The notes beneath the pieces are model-generated. The model made no database searches. It saw only the letters and a list, made by a program, of their open reading frames with translations, and had not been told where the DNA came from. Of a stretch of DNA of 64,000 nucleotides, positions 34,974 to 47,760 are shown piece after piece. Source of the stretch: Dermacentor variabilis (lineage: Eukaryota; Arthropoda; Arachnida; Ixodida; Ixodidae). The position numbers and the translations under genes were made by a program. The number at the start of each line of letters is the position of its first letter. The first letter of the stretch is position 1. The stretch lies in NCBI RefSeq assembly GCF_050947875.1, contig NC_134569.1:23101631-23165630 (forward strand), read 5' to 3'.

Positions 34974-37900
34974 AGTATAGTACACCAACCTTTTTATTAC
35001 CATCTCACATCAGCACCCGAATGAAAAACAGCACCTCTGCTTAGAGTGGGCGGCATACAGTCTCACTAAAAATGTGGCTTGTCCATTTTATTTTATTACA
35101 GTCAAACCTCATTATATTGAAGTTGCATCAGACATAAAGACGCTTCCATCACATTCAATATTTTTGTTAAAGGCATATATTTTTTACACACTGATGTTGG
35201 CAACAGAGCATGCTACAGAAAGTAAAGAAAGAGAAGAAAAAAATGCACTAGGCATTGCATCGTCCACTGGCACCACCACCAAGCAAACATTGCACTCCTA
35301 GTTTTACCATTTATATTAGGTTTTCAAAAATTTGTTCAGGTGTATATTTCTTGAAAGACATCACACTTGTCTGCATGTGTTTGTAAGGTCTTGGGAAAAG
35401 GTGTTTTAGGGCCCCTTTATAGAATTTATCAAGACAGAGCATTCATCATTGGTTTTTATTGACTTGTGTAGGCAGTGACTCCCTTTTGGTGCTGTGCTCA
35501 TGGTGTTCTGATAATGCTGACACTAAGCATTTTTTAAATGACTTTGGCAAAACTTATCTGTTTAGACAAATAAACTGGATCCATTAAGTAGACAACACAA
35601 GTAGGATGAGATAAAAATAATTCTCTTAAGACACTTTTTTCCTTTTCTAATTTTGAAATAAGAACATTGTCAGTGTGATGGACTTTTCACGTCTTTAGCA
35701 TTTCTAATACCATGGTAGAACTGAGGGGGAAAAAGGACTTTGTTGTTCAAGTAACAAGTTAATTGCCATGATGTGCCCTTACTGTTTGCGTGTCGTGTTT
35801 TGCTGTGTAACTAACAAGACTACTGTGATGTTAAACCTGAATTTAAAGCAAGTCATATGTCAGAAAACATATTGTTCTGGACCTGAAAGAATTCCAAACT
35901 GGCTGGATAGTTTTAAATTTCTGCTTGTGCTTTCAGAACAACCTTTTGTTTTCAGTCCTGTCCACCCGGTCTTCTCCTGTGTCATAGGCTCATAACGTCA
36001 TAGATTGTGCCAGTGGTTGTAAGAATCCTGATTTACAGCAAAAGAAAGAAAGAGACAAGGAAAAAAGCAGGGATGACACTATTGCTGTCTTTCTACTCAA
36101 GGTTTATTCTGCTAGGCCCATTTGTGGGTGGGAGTAAGTGCAGAAAAAGAGGGTGAAAAAAACCTGTCAAGGGAAGTGCATGTGCGTGAGCATACTGAGA
36201 GATTTTATATCCTAAAAGGCTTGGAAAAATTATGTTCTGTGCCACTTTAAAGCCCCTTAAAGTGAAAATTGGACTCTGGTATAAAATGTATGTTGGAAAA
36301 TTGACCTTGTTGAAGTGACCTCTGGCCTTTGCCATTTGTGTCGACGACCTGGTTCATTGTGTGTGCTTCCAAACTACCGGCTCTCGATATGTTTATAATG
36401 TGGAGATTGACATTGTGTAACCTTGACCTAGAGGAACACACAAAGGACATTGGTTAAGTGAATGTGCTGCTGATTTGGATATTATTTGGCACTGGCAGAA
36501 AGTATTGCATGTCACTAGAGAGTTGTTCCTTCTTCAACACACAAATCAATGTAAATAAATTTTTTAAAGACAATGGATTTTGTGTGGATAACATTTTCTG
36601 ACAGTGTTTTCTAGACAGTTTCATTAAGCAAAATATATAATTATCGATACATTTCAGAAAAGCTTGTAGGAAAGAAGCAAAGGAAGAAAAATGATTTATG
36701 GTGCTGAATACTAGGAAAAAGAACTAACATGATATGCTGGGCAGCAGCAAAGTGTAAACAAAAGCATGATGGACAAAAAGAAAAGAGCAATGATTTACAC
36801 TGGATCTTGAATGTGAGCACAAAAGCGTAATTGACAAAGAAACAGTGCGCTGTGGTTATAGTGCATCAAAACATAAGCTTGGTTCAGCTGTACTAATTTG
36901 CTTCTTTAGTAAAGGGCTACAGAAGCAGTCTGGTGATACTAGCAGTAGAACCTGACCCATTCACATGGTATGATATGCCATGTGTTGCTTAGGATTCTCA
37001 ATGTGCTGTCATGCAATGCACCTGTTCAGAATTGCGTACTCTGTTGTCCTACCTGGAGCAGAACAGTAGAACTATGCTCAAACAGCATGACTGAAACAAA
37101 GTCATACAGGGAAACAAATATCGCACAACAAACACCGACTGCTAACTGAATTTTTATTTGAAGAACACCATTCCAAATTATGTTTGAGAAGATGAAGTTC
37201 CTAGGAAAAGTAAACGCTGAGAAGGAAAGAGAAATAATAGAGGCATTTTATATTAGAAAGGTTGGAGATAGCTGTGTAAGTGTGTCGTCTATTGCATTAT
37301 CAGAAAAATAAATAGCCTTTTGCCTAATGGACTCTAATTGTATCATGCACATGTATCTCTGTATGCACGCCTATTCTGGGACTGATATATAAAGGCTGGC
37401 ATTCTTCAAGTAAAAATTCATGTGGCAGTCAGCACTTGTTCTGTGGTATTTGTTTCTCTGTTTGTTGTTGCTTCAGTCATGCTGTTTGGGCATAGTTCTA
37501 ACAGTGAACAAAGTAGCCCTCATCAGGATATTACTAGAGTAGTAGGTGCACTTCACCTAATGACATCTATGTGCATTGGCCATTTGCTGTCACAAAAGAC
37601 TGTTTTGTGCTATTCGTAGGTTTTTTATATTGTATATTTTATTGTAAAATTATGCGCAGTTCCATAATCAGGAAACTATTATCGAATGCTTATGTGATTC
37701 CTCATATCAAAGCAGTAGTAACAGCTTAAAAAAATTGAGCCTTTCTCTGCATCAGCAAAATAGTGATCTACAGGCATAGCCAGGAAATATATATTCTTTC
37801 TGTTGACTTTAGGCAGTTTTATTATGCTTACATATAGTGCTTGAATATGCAGTTAAATTTATTTAATATATTAAACAGTTGTGCTTACTTTGTGACCTAG

Positions 37901-38391
37901 ATACAGTATGAGAATTCAGGGTTTGTGAATCAAAATGACCATGTACTTCTTGCTCTGTGATTTACTAGCAGCGAAAGAGACTTTGAAGTGGTGACTTGAA
38001 TGAACTGCTCTAGGCACTTATGCAGGCATGCCAATTATGGGAACCTTTTTATCACAGGACAGTATTTGATTTGTGGTGGTCTCTGCATCTTTAGCTTCCA
38101 CACTGTGCATATTTTACAAGCATTGAACATATTTTTTAACAAGTACTGCACATTTGAAAGTTCCTTGTTGGCTGCAGCCTTTGTGTTATGTTTTTGGTAG
38201 TGTTCTTTTTTTTCTCATGTGTTCTCAGATTATGTCATCGTCATAAAGTGGGCATTGTAGCACATGGGACTGGAAGAGATCCACTTTGTTCGCTTTGGCT
38301 AAAAATTAAACATTTCATCATATTAGGGAGTGCTATCATCGGCATAACTATGTACTGCACCAAGCCTTCTCTCTGTCCCATTTCATTGCAG
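34974..38391. other. Intron-like stretch with transposon fragments
   Basis: No gene before the acceptor at 38390-38391. At 35099-35165 lies a pogo/Tigger-like terminal fragment (CAGTCAAACCTCATTATATT). At about 37425-37540 a single arm of the snap-back family occurs (TCTGTGGTATTTGTTTCTCTG, later AGTAGCCCTCATCA), without its partner. Confidence 0.45.
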
Positions 38392-38597
38392 ACGGTGAAC
38401 AGTTGTTGGAAGCGCAGCGCCGTTGTCCTGTTTGTTTAATGGTTTTCGCCAGGCCAACTACCATGAAGAGGCACATGACCCTGCATTTTCCTCATGATGC
38501 ACCAAAGTATCATTGCGACATCTGCCAGAAGAGTTTCTCCAGAAAGCACTATGCCAAAATCCACCGCCTCAATGTACATGGCCTGCTCAGTACTTAG
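38392..38597 (+). CDS. Alternative 3' exon with two C2H2 zinc fingers
   Basis: After a strong pyrimidine tract and TTTCATTGCAG, two bases complete a split codon and 67 residues follow to a TAG. Finger 1 is RCPVC...TMKRHMTLH (C-x2-C-x12-H-x3-H). Finger 2 is YHCDIC...YAKIHRLNVH (C-x2-C-x12-H-x4-H), and the protein ends GLLST. The lead before finger 1 is only 10 residues, so this exon contributes little besides DNA binding. Its second finger closely resembles that of the exon 2.2 kb downstream (both RK-Y---HR-NVHG), implying local duplication. No own start codon fits. It is read as a mutually exclusive last exon of a BTB-zinc-finger gene. Confidence 0.85.
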
Positions 38598-40814
38598 TAA
38601 TGTGATATCTTCCTATCAGGACAGCACTGTGTAGCTCTAGTTTGGACTCATGCTTACATGCTTTTGAATCAGCAGTTATGTAACTCAAGGTTGCGGCAAA
38701 ACCTTGCATTTGGTCATAGACCACTGTCATGGATAGTACTGGCAAACTTGAACAAGGAAGGCTCTGTGAACTTGAGGGCTGCTATTCATGTGATGGTATA
38801 TGGTAATGACAAAAATTGCAAGGGTCTAGCTATAAACTCATAATTTGAATACACTTTTCGTTCATGTCTTTGATTAGACTTTGCAACATATTTGAAAACA
38901 CTTCCATGCCATTGAAGAGGCAAGATTTATTTTTGGGATAAGTGTAATGACAACCTGTTGCTAGTTCTCAAGCTTGACAAAAGCACATCCAGTAGTTTTG
39001 ATTCCTGCCTAATGATAGACAAAAAAGAAGAACCGTGTTAGTATGGAGTGTGAAAGTGAAATCTCTGTGCAATGCTGACCAAGCACGGTGTGAATGAACA
39101 TCTTTGATCTTCCTTTTATCTGCTGCTCTGCATTGGCGTAATGTCATATTTAAGCAGCATACATTACAGATCAGGTACAGATCATTTTTTCAAGCTGCAG
39201 ACTTTAGACGAGTGCTTTTCAAAGATGCTGTCCAACATTCAGTCTTATTTAACTTGTCAACATTTACTTGGCTTTAGTCTTGCTTTTTTTCGCTTGGTAA
39301 GAATTCTTGTGAGCTATTTTTGATGCTGCTGAATGCATAACCTTATTGCTGTTGTAAGTTTGGCACAGTTATGTTGCCTTTTGTTACAATATGCTACATT
39401 TGCCATATGTGCAGCGTTTTGTTTAAATACACAGCCAGCCAGTTTCTCTTACTTCCAGTATTCATTGTATTATGAGGTGCAACTGGAACTGAAACTGTTG
39501 CAGTGCCATGGGTGAACGCATCTCCTTCTCTTTAGGGGCGGAATAGAAGACTGCAAGTCCTTGTTTCTTCGTGCTTGAGCAATTATTCTCAAACATGAAA
39601 GTCAAATTTTCCTACCATCAGAAGATGGTAGGCACATCTGCCCTATCATTTGAAATTAAACACTGTTTGAGCTTTTCTTTCTAGCTGAGTTTATTATTGT
39701 AACTGAGCTATTTGCTGTACAGCATTTTTTCCGTAATCATATTACAGCTGCAACTCCTGTCTTTCTATCTCTCTCTCGGGGTGGTGTTCGAAACTATGTG
39801 CCCCATAGGGCGTAACCTGTGGGTGGCATTATACATTGCTAATGTAGCATGTCGTCACTTTATATAATAAAGTTTCTGGCCTAATATCATGCTGTGTGTT
39901 GTTCTAAAGCTTTGGTTTTAAAGGTTTTAGCTATCATTAGTCATCATATACCCTTCGTTTGTTTACAGGCACCTTAATTGTTTCTTGTATTTTAGGGAAA
40001 AGCTTGCTGAATAGCCCAAATGTGTTTTATAACAGTAATAACTAGTAATACATTATGATAATAAGATGTAACCTTCGAATCTGCTTTCATTCAGTTTTAG
40101 CTGCTCAGGACTTGCAGTCAAACTTCGAACTTGACCAAAGTGCGAAGTCCAACTTATTATCTGTGTTCTTTTCTGTTTTTTGTTTAGACTGAATTGTGGA
40201 AAATGTGCACTTGGATAAACTCTCACAGATACCTCACCAGATGTCTATAGCTTGCTTTCTTGCCAAACACTACTTGTTAGTGATGCTCCTTTTTAAATGG
40301 CCCAAGTGGACCTCTGGGCACTCTCAACAATGTTCGTTCACATACTAGAAATTGAGAAGTGCTACCTAAATCCTAGGAACTATTTGTTACTGTTGGGCCA
40401 GGAATGGAACATTAGAAAGTTTGTGTTTGCAATAAATTTGTTCTACAAAAGCTTGTGGACCATCCATATACAGCTGTCTAGTGTGACAGACCTGCAGGAG
40501 TCCTTTTGCTTTACTCAGTCATGCTGTCACTACTTGGTGTACCTTATTTCTAGGATGTTAGGTTATCAATATGTTGGCTGCTCTAGGGCACTGGTGGCCA
40601 CATATCATACAAAGCAAGTGCTAGAGTTGGACAGTTTAAAAAGCAGTGTTACCAAGATATATAAGTGAGAGATTGTGTTCGCTTTCCTTGAGATGCATTA
40701 GGTCTTTCTATTTTGGGAGGCGAATTCTGTGAAAGGAAATGCTGATCCTTGGCAGACAGATACACAGGTATGTCACTCATCTTTTGTGCCAACAACTTTG
40801 CAAATTCTTTTCAG
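38598..40814 (+). other. 3' UTR and intron between cassettes
   Basis: No coding signal. AATAAA at 39866-39871, followed by GT-rich sequence, is a plausible end for transcripts using the 38.4 kb exon. A 123-codon frame at 40297-40668 has no recognisable motif. Confidence 0.4.
39866..39871 (+). promoter_or_regulatory. Candidate polyadenylation signal
   Basis: AATAAA followed within 40 bases by TGCTGTGTGTTGTTC, a good downstream GT-rich element. It lies 1.27 kb after the stop of the 38.4 kb cassette. Confidence 0.45.
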
Positions 40815-41038
40815 ACAACCTGGATGAAAGTGGTACGACATTTGACCTTGAAAGGAAGACTCCATGCTGCCGGCTGTGTCAGCGAACGTTCTACAACAGC
40901 AGCAGCCTGAGACGGCATATGCAGCGCCACTTGGCGAATAACCGCCAGCGATTTCCATGTGGTGTCTGCTCCAAAGAGTTTACAAGAAAGGACTATGTTC
41001 GTGAGCATCGCATGAATGTTCATGGCATGCCAACTTAG
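40815..41038 (+). CDS. Alternative 3' exon with two C2H2 zinc fingers
   Basis: The acceptor AAATTCTTTTCAG is followed by two bases completing a split codon, then 73 residues and a TAG. Finger 1 is CCRLC...SLRRHMQRH and finger 2 is FPCGVC...YVREHRMNVH (C-x2-C-x12-H-x3/4-H), with a nine-residue linker and a GMPT tail. The lead is acidic (NLDESGTTFDLER). It resembles the 38.4 kb cassette in finger 2 and tail and was probably copied from the same ancestor. The region after the stop is filled by a LINE and a SINE, so its natural 3' UTR may be disrupted or run to AATAAA at 44747. Confidence 0.85.
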
Positions 41039-41190
41039 TGTTGGCCATTCTATAATGGCAGTGCCAGTGATTGTTTACTGCATCTTACACAGAACATCTG
41101 CAGGCCAAAAAGTGCTGCAAGGGGGCAGATTAAGAACATCTAACTCAATATTCGCAAACAGCTATAAGGGATGAAGACGGTAACATCTTC

Positions 41191-41433
41191 ACCCGCTGTG
41201 TTTGCTCAGTGGCTATGGTGTTGGGCTGCTGATCACAAGGTCGCGGGATCGAATCCCGGCCACGGCGGCTGCATTTCGGTGGGGGGGGAATGCGAAAACA
41301 CCCGTGTACTTAGATTTAGGTGCACATTAAAGAACCCCCGTTGGTAGAAATTTCTGGAGTCCCTCCACTACGGCGTGCCTCATAATCGAAAAGTGGTTTT
41401 GGCATGTAAAACCCCATACTTTAATTTATTAAT
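41191..41433 (+). mobile_element. Full-length tRNA-derived SINE with target duplication
   Basis: The head has a GCTCAGTGGCTATGG box-A region and a perfect GGGATCGAATCCC box B for RNA polymerase III. The body contains CCCGTGTACTTAGATTTAGG and GTTTTGGCATGTAAAACCCC, ending in a TTTAATTTATTAAT tail. The 12-base sequence GGTAACATCTTC occurs on both sides (41179-41190 and 41434-41445), a clean target-site duplication. It sits inside the LINE, so it is younger than that element. Confidence 0.9.
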
Positions 41434-42190
41434 GGTAACATCTTCGAAGAAGACAATGTACTGCGGTACATCCGACACGTTATTAGGGATAACTTGGGCA
41501 CAAAAGGAAGCATGTTTCAGACCCAAACAGATCCAGCAACAACAGAGAAGCCTGAGAGATCAGAATTTAGGATAAAAGCAGAAGAAAATCTCCCTAATAA
41601 CACCACTGCAGGACCTGATCCCAATACAGCTAATTAAAAAGCTTGGTCCATAGAGCAAGGCACTGCTGACTAATGACATTGAGCAAGCAATTAAAACCAA
41701 AAAAATTCGGTTGTATGGCACGAAAGCAAGATGAACCTCATTCAAAAAGACAAAGGTGATAAGGATAGGACAAGCTTGTACAGGACAGTTACAGTAATGT
41801 TGGTGATATATAGAATGGCAACGCAAGCCATAAAATTAGAACTGTTGAAGTGGCTAGGAAAAAAATTGTGTACTGGGAGAACTACAGAATGGGTTCAGAC
41901 TAGGCAGACGCTTAGAGGATATGTTTGTATTAACTCGGTGCATAGAGATTTCAGTAGCTCAGAATGGACCTTTATGGATGGCATTTCTAGATATTAGGGG
42001 AGCCTGCGACAACGTAGACAGGGAATTGTTATGGGATATTCTCAAGCATGCAAGCATAGATGATGCTTTTGTGGAGCTGTTGAGGAAGATTAGAGACAAG
42101 CGAGTACAAATTGTATGGGAAGGCCGAAAATGTAATGAAGTGGTGGAAATTCACCAAGGACTGAAGCAGGGATGTACTCTGTCTTCATTG

Positions 42191-42344
42191 ATCTGAAGTG
42201 AAGGTGCTAAAACGACGGTGGATGAAGAAAGAACACACACACAGGGCGCCTTCGTGTGTGTGTGTGTTCTTTCTTTGTCCACCGTTGTTTTAGTGCCTTC
42301 ACTTCAGATCATGCTTAACCAGCACGCCCAACTATCCATCCTAA
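42191..42344 (+). mobile_element. Snap-back hairpin inserted in the LINE
   Basis: Near-perfect inverted repeat with arms of about 58 bases starting ATCTGAAGTGAAGG and ending CCTTCACTTCAGAT, including a (CA)n/(GT)n stretch. The tail contains TTAACCAGCACGCCC. CTGTCTTCATTG before it (42179-42190) and CTGTCTTGATTG after it (42345-42356) form a 12-base target duplication with one mismatch. Removing it reconnects LINE sequence, which proves insertion. Confidence 0.8.
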
Positions 42345-43715
42345 CTGTCTTGATTGTTCATACTTTATGTTAAGGGCATAGAATGCAGTGAATCCGGGTT
42401 TCGTTTATTATACACCACAAATGGTGCAACAGAAGGTTTCTGGACTGATGTATGCGGACGACATAGGGCTACTAGTGGACAATGCAAGAGATTTACAGAC
42501 ATTTGGGAATATGTAATGCAGCGACAAATCTGGGCCTTAGCGCAGAGAAATCAGGAATTATGATCTTTAAGGAAGAGATGAGTAACTACATGGTGTCAGT
42601 TCAACAGCAAGTCATACCCATAACAGTCAAGCAATATAAATATCTCAGTGTAAACATATACAAAGGAAAGACTTACTCAAACGCCCATCAAGAAAATCTG
42701 AAAGTAAAGGGGAAGCGAAATGCAGCAATAATGAAACATAGAGCACTTTGTTTGCGGTCACAATAAATATGAGGTGGTGCGTGGTATCTGGAAAGGAGTA
42801 ATGGTGCCAGCGCTAAGGTTTAAAATCGTATATCTTGTTGGGGCTGGATCGGTAGGCCTGTTGGCTTTAGGAGCCCATAGCAAAACCACAAATGAGGCAT
42901 TGCAGGTTGACATGGGTTGGGTTCGTTTTAAGTCAGAGAAGCACGGAGCAAAATTAGTTTTGAAGAAAGGCTTAGGAACATAGATCAAAATAAGTTGGCA
43001 GCTAAAGTGCACAAGTATCTGCCCCTGAACTGCATGGGCACAGAATGAAGGAGGAGGTCAAGAAAAGTGGCAACCAAGTACAGGGTAATTGAAAGTGTAA
43101 GTAAACAACCAGGCATTGTCAGAAAGAAAGTGAGAGTGACAGAACCAGTGAATTGTATGCAAAGAATTTACAAGTACAAGAATGAGAAGAAAGAAATTAG
43201 AAGGGAAAATCTGTACGATAACACGGAAAGAAGTGCCTTGCTAGTTGAGGCTCAAGCTGGTTGCCTAAGGAAAAAACATACCGGAGCAAATATTCGCAAC
43301 TAGATGAGGCACATGTATGCTGCAGCAAAAATCCAGAGACCACTCAATGAATCCTAATGAAATGTGAAGGAATTCACCCAGAAAGATTCGTAGGTAACAT
43401 ACCCCTTCCAGAAGCGCTTGTATATAAAGCGGATGGAAGCATCAGCCGACTAGCAGTTGAGATAAGCAAGAGACATTTAGAGTATTGGTGGGAAAAAAAG
43501 CATGGAAGAGATTGATATGACCGGATCTGTTAGAAGCATAGGTAGCGGTACAAGTTTTGAAAAAGAGAAAAACATTAAAGAGATGTATACAATTAAATAT
43601 GCTAGGATGAAAAGCATGTATAGCATACCTGAGGAACTCAAACAGGTTAGGTGACTATTTATCACCGCCCTGTTTCAAAGGGGATGCCAATAAATCATCA
43701 TCATCAACAGAAAAT

Positions 43716-46099
43716 ACTGTGGTATGGCCTACTGAAAAGGTATGACAGGTTCTTTTTCTGTGGCTTTTTCCTATGTGTCATATTTCCTTGTCAGTAACTC
43801 AGCTGAGCAGTTTACAATTTTGTTATAGCACTGCTTTATTTTAATTCTCAGTTCAATATGTCTTTCAATTTTAAAATCCATTGACAGTCACTGTATGCTT
43901 CAATTTGGACCAACAGTCTTTAATTCACCATTAATTTCTTAAGTTTGATGAAACTGATGTTAGGATCTCGGTGAACCAAACTGCTTATACAAAAAGAAGC
44001 TTGTTACACTGATAATGCTTACAGCTTCATACTTCATGTATTTTTGCATGATTCCGCTGCATAAAAGCTGTGTAATGTCACTCCGAAATACACTTATCGC
44101 CTGTGACTTATAACGCTTTTTCCGGAAATAATGCTCATTATTTTTGTCAGTGTTGCAAAGAAAAGTAGCACTGCTTTTGCACTGTATCAAGGTGACGTGC
44201 TTGACATTGTGTTTATACACACACCAGTGAAGCCATCTTTCAACTGGTTCCTGGCTATAATGCGTGTACTTCTCTTCATTTCTCTCAGCATAATTTTTGT
44301 TTCTTGAGGGCTGTCTATCTCTTATGATTTTAAGAAAGTGTTTACGATTACATTCAAGGCAGCAGATTCCATATCTTGAACTTCCTTTCTTTGAATTTGC
44401 ATCTACTTTCTAGAAAGCGCTGGTTTATTAACTTGCAACTGCAATGAATCATCATTGACTCTACCCCAGTGCTGTCTCAAGTCTGTGACTGTATACATCT
44501 GGCATGAAAATAGATTTTTAGGCTCTACAATGACCTCTTTTCTTGGTGAAAGCCATTGCTTTATAGTCCACTTCCCCCCCGCCCCTTTCCTAACTTTTAC
44601 AAGGTCAGATGAACTTGCACTTGTGCGTTTATGTCCAGTGTATGCTTGAACTGACTGTACAGTTTTCTTACTTGCAAATTTCAAGCACTATTATTTAAAA
44701 TCCTAGTAATGCACAATGACTACAGTGTGCATTAATGTGCTGCTGCAATAAAGTGATTTTTAAGCCATTGTGGATGTCTTTTTTTGTGTCTTTTAATAAT
44801 GCCAATTTTTACCACTCATTTGTGGAGTCCATCTTTTCTACATCATTATATCCTCAACAGCCAATCTCTGTCACCGCTTGACAAGGTCACCAACACATTC
44901 GTCGCTGATAGCCACCACAGAAATGTAGAGCAAACCATTTGATGCTTGGCTGCTATTCTTTTTTGAGAGCTGTGAACCAGCCATTGATAAGGCAACACAG
45001 AACAAAGCATGGAATATGAAGATGCTTGGGTGCTCCGTAACATTGAATCTGCTGTACATGTAGCCTGTCAAGTGGCCAGCTGATATACAGTCAAATGCTT
45101 TCTTTCTCCAAACATGCCATTAATGCCTTCCCTTTCCTTACTGTGCTATTAGCTGGCAGACTCCATGTGTTGTTGAAGGTACACACTGACCATTTGCTGC
45201 TTTTTGTTTTTTTTGCAATGTACATGGTTGCCTGTCATTTCCACTTTGCTTTTTGCAGACTCCATAACTCGAGGCTGGAATAGCACATGTGCAATAAGAA
45301 TTACATAAATTTACAAATTCTTTGATCAAGTGAGTTCTGTGGAAATCCATGAAGTGGTCATTGATCCATAATTGTAAAGTGAAAAGTTGTCATCCACAAT
45401 GTTATCGCATATTGGTCTGAAAATGAATGTTTTATGTCAGTCTTCTAAAAGGCACTGTAGAGTTTTAAGGTCCTTCAAGTGTTTAACAGAAACAATAAAA
45501 AAAAATTCAGACTACCTTTTTAACAATGAATAATACCCATATATACTAGAAGTACAGCAAACAATTGTTGCGTACCAGTAAATCACCTGTTGCAAGCAGC
45601 GATAAATCACCATTGGAGCACTATAATGGCAGGTGGTATAGCACTGATGTAACACTATAGAGACTGCAACGAACCAGTACATTTGACATGTCATGAATGC
45701 CAGGCAAGTTATCTTTGAAAAACGTATTTACAGTGAGTGTGAAAAGAGGAGGGGAAGTCAGGGGGGGTAGGAAGGGTCTCAAATGGTCGTTCTTGAAATG
45801 AGGCCATGTCATTCTCATTTGTTTGCACAACTGTGCTTGCAAATAATGAGGACATAGTTTACTTTGAAGATATTCATTTAAGAGTTAAGTTATAAGCATT
45901 AGTACAACAATAAATTGCACAAAGTTACGTTTTAAAGTAAATAAAACGGGCATGCACTTTTTAAGGGGGCTTGGGAGTGGGCTGTTTGGCATTCCATAAT
46001 ACATAATTCCATAACTTGAAGCACTAGAGCAAGATGGAAAGGAGGAAAGACATATGAGCGCTGACTTCTAGGACTGAATGTTACACATGTAGCTCAATT
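43716..46099. other. Non-coding stretch
   Basis: No supportable gene. AATAAA at 44747-44752 is a possible distal polyadenylation site for the 40.8 kb cassette. A minus-strand 93-codon frame at 44403-44684 is rich in charged residues but matches nothing I know. Confidence 0.35.
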
Positions 46100-46800
46100 A
46101 TGTGCACTGTGGTGGCTGCTGTCTTGTTTCTTGTTCTCTTTTCTGTATATTATTGCGACAGCAACTAAATGGACACTCCAGGTGCATTTGCACTGTTGCC
46201 GTGATGTTCCGTGCAAAGTCCAAATGCGATAACATTGTCGCTGCACACCATTGCTGTATGTGCGAGTGAAAGCGTGCAAAAGTGAGCCAACGATGGTGGC
46301 TCAACCTTGCACGCACAAGGGAGGAAAGAGGGAGGTGGTGCACCATCTTCCTCCATTGCGTGCAAGGCTCCTGGTGGGGGCGAGGGGGGTTCTACTTTGC
46401 CGCAAGCTGCATATGGCGCAGCCGCACGGGCCCTATCTTGAAGGTGATCTGCAATGGGAGCAAAGCGCACTGTGTGCCGATAGCTTCGTGTGCACTGTGT
46501 TCTCGCAGCTTAGTTCACGTTGCAGCAAGAGGCAGCTTGAAGGTCAGTTCGCTCGTTGCTGCTGCCGCACTTACTCACTCCAGCGTTTTGACAGTGAGTG
46601 TATGCGATGATTGACTGAGATGTGTTCATGTTTGCTTGTGTGTGCGTGACACCATGCTTGTTAATTTAGTAAGTAAGCGAATGTTTACAAGTCTATACGA
46701 CCAATAAAACTACTATCCTTACTTAGTATACCTGTCTACTAATTAGCTATCGCAATCGCTCCGCCTTTTGGGCGAAACTGCAATGTTTATAATCCAGCTA
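46100..46800 (-). repeat. Interior copy of a dispersed GC-rich repeat
   Basis: GC-rich sequence resembles, in reverse orientation, the interior of the element at 51074-52334 (shared GTGCGAGTGAAAG/CTTTCATTCGCAC blocks and a GATGGTGGCT/AGCCACCATC block). It continues into a tail with TTTACAAGTCTATACG and TATACCTGTCTACTAATT, which I remember as a common tick repeat. Overlapping open frames here are side effects of the GC content. Confidence 0.5.
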
Positions 46801-47021
46801 TCTTTACTTAATATTGGAAGTTAGTGCTCATCTTGTGTCTGCCGTCCCATCCCTATCTCTTTCTCATGCTTTGCCTAGTAATTGAATTTTTTTAATTTAC
46901 CAACTAGATAAAGTTTGCAATACTCACAGCTGAGGTCTTCTTTAGATACAGCGAGCTCTTATACGTCTTGGCAGTGAGGAAACATTAGAACGACAGACAG
47001 CTGAGCTAGTTGGTAAAGATT

Positions 47022-47760
47022 CATTATGCAAAAAAGAGGTGAGGCGTGCAGACAGGACACAAGAGTAGAGAAGTGGACAACACGAACGCCGACTATCAGC
47101 TGAAGGGAGCACTGAGGCGAAAAAAAGAATGAAGACACAAAACTCATCTGCACATGCTCTGGAATGGTATCACCACGTGTCAGTTGGGTACATGTGCTGG
47201 TCCACTTGAGAGATAACTGCTAAGGCACTTAATTTCTTCCTTATGTAAAGTAATTGAAAGCTGACTCACGCACGCACTTCCACTATTATAGACATGCCAT
47301 GCCCCTATTATAAGACGTGTATCTTCATTCTTATGCCTGTACAATATCGCGCATTCATCTAACTTTGGCGTGCAGTTACAATCTTGGCAATGTAGGGAAA
47401 GATTAGAAGGCGATCCACCGTTTAACGACCTTTTATGTTCCATTAGCCTCTGATTAATACACCGCCCCGTTTGCCCTACGTAGAACTGGCCACAGCTAAG
47501 GGGAATATTATAAACCACACCCATACGGCAGTCAGTAAAACTGTTGTTCTTCGTGTGCTTCACTGGACAAATATCTGTTCTTTTTTTGCCTTTTACCTGC
47601 TCCTTTTTCCTCTGCACGGCAGTGCATATCTTACCTAGCTTATTGGGAGCAGTGAAAGCAACATTAACATCATATCTACTTGCAACTTTTCTAAGCCTGT
47701 GCGACACTGAATGAATGTTAGGAATAGCCGCTACTCTTTTTTTGCTATTACTGCTTTCTG
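47022..47760 (-). repeat. Left arm of a 740-bp inverted repeat
   Basis: Reverse complement of 48159-48901 at very high identity with scattered substitutions and small indels. The 398-base spacer 47761-48158 belongs only to the plus copy. The break points are at CAGAAAGCAG on one side and TCATTATGCA on the other. Confidence 0.9.
47180..47707 (-). pseudogene. Penelope-like GIY-YIG endonuclease, inverted copy
   Basis: The 175-residue frame includes VVYNIPLSCGQFYVGQTGRC and INQRLMEHK. This gives the GIY-YIG core (VVY ... YVG), the catalytic arginine region and the EH motif, followed by a CxxCxC cluster and a C-terminal glutamate-bearing segment. In an active element it nicks target DNA for priming. 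It has no reverse transcriptase attached and no proper start. Confidence 0.75.

Larger units (their letters stand above)
41100..43715 (+). mobile_element. Decayed non-LTR retrotransposon (LINE)
   Basis: Broken frames preserve reverse-transcriptase landmarks in order: MAFLDIRGACDNVDRELL near 41980, GLKQGCTLSSLI near 42160, and YADDIGLLVDNARDL near 42450, followed by LGLSAEKSGIMIF. A degenerate C-terminal part continues to about 43660. The 3' end is an AATAAATCATCATCATC run. Stops and frameshifts make it inactive. It is interrupted by a SINE and a hairpin element. The 5' limit is unclear. The clade is not certain. Confidence 0.8.

Noticed and set aside
41191..41280. tRNA gene suggested by box A and a perfect box B
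   Set aside because: No cloverleaf acceptor stem, and the sequence continues into a SINE body with a target-site duplication.
46165..46614. Overlapping open frames of about 100-120 codons on both strands
   Set aside because: Explained by the GC-rich dispersed repeat, which has few stop codons in any frame.
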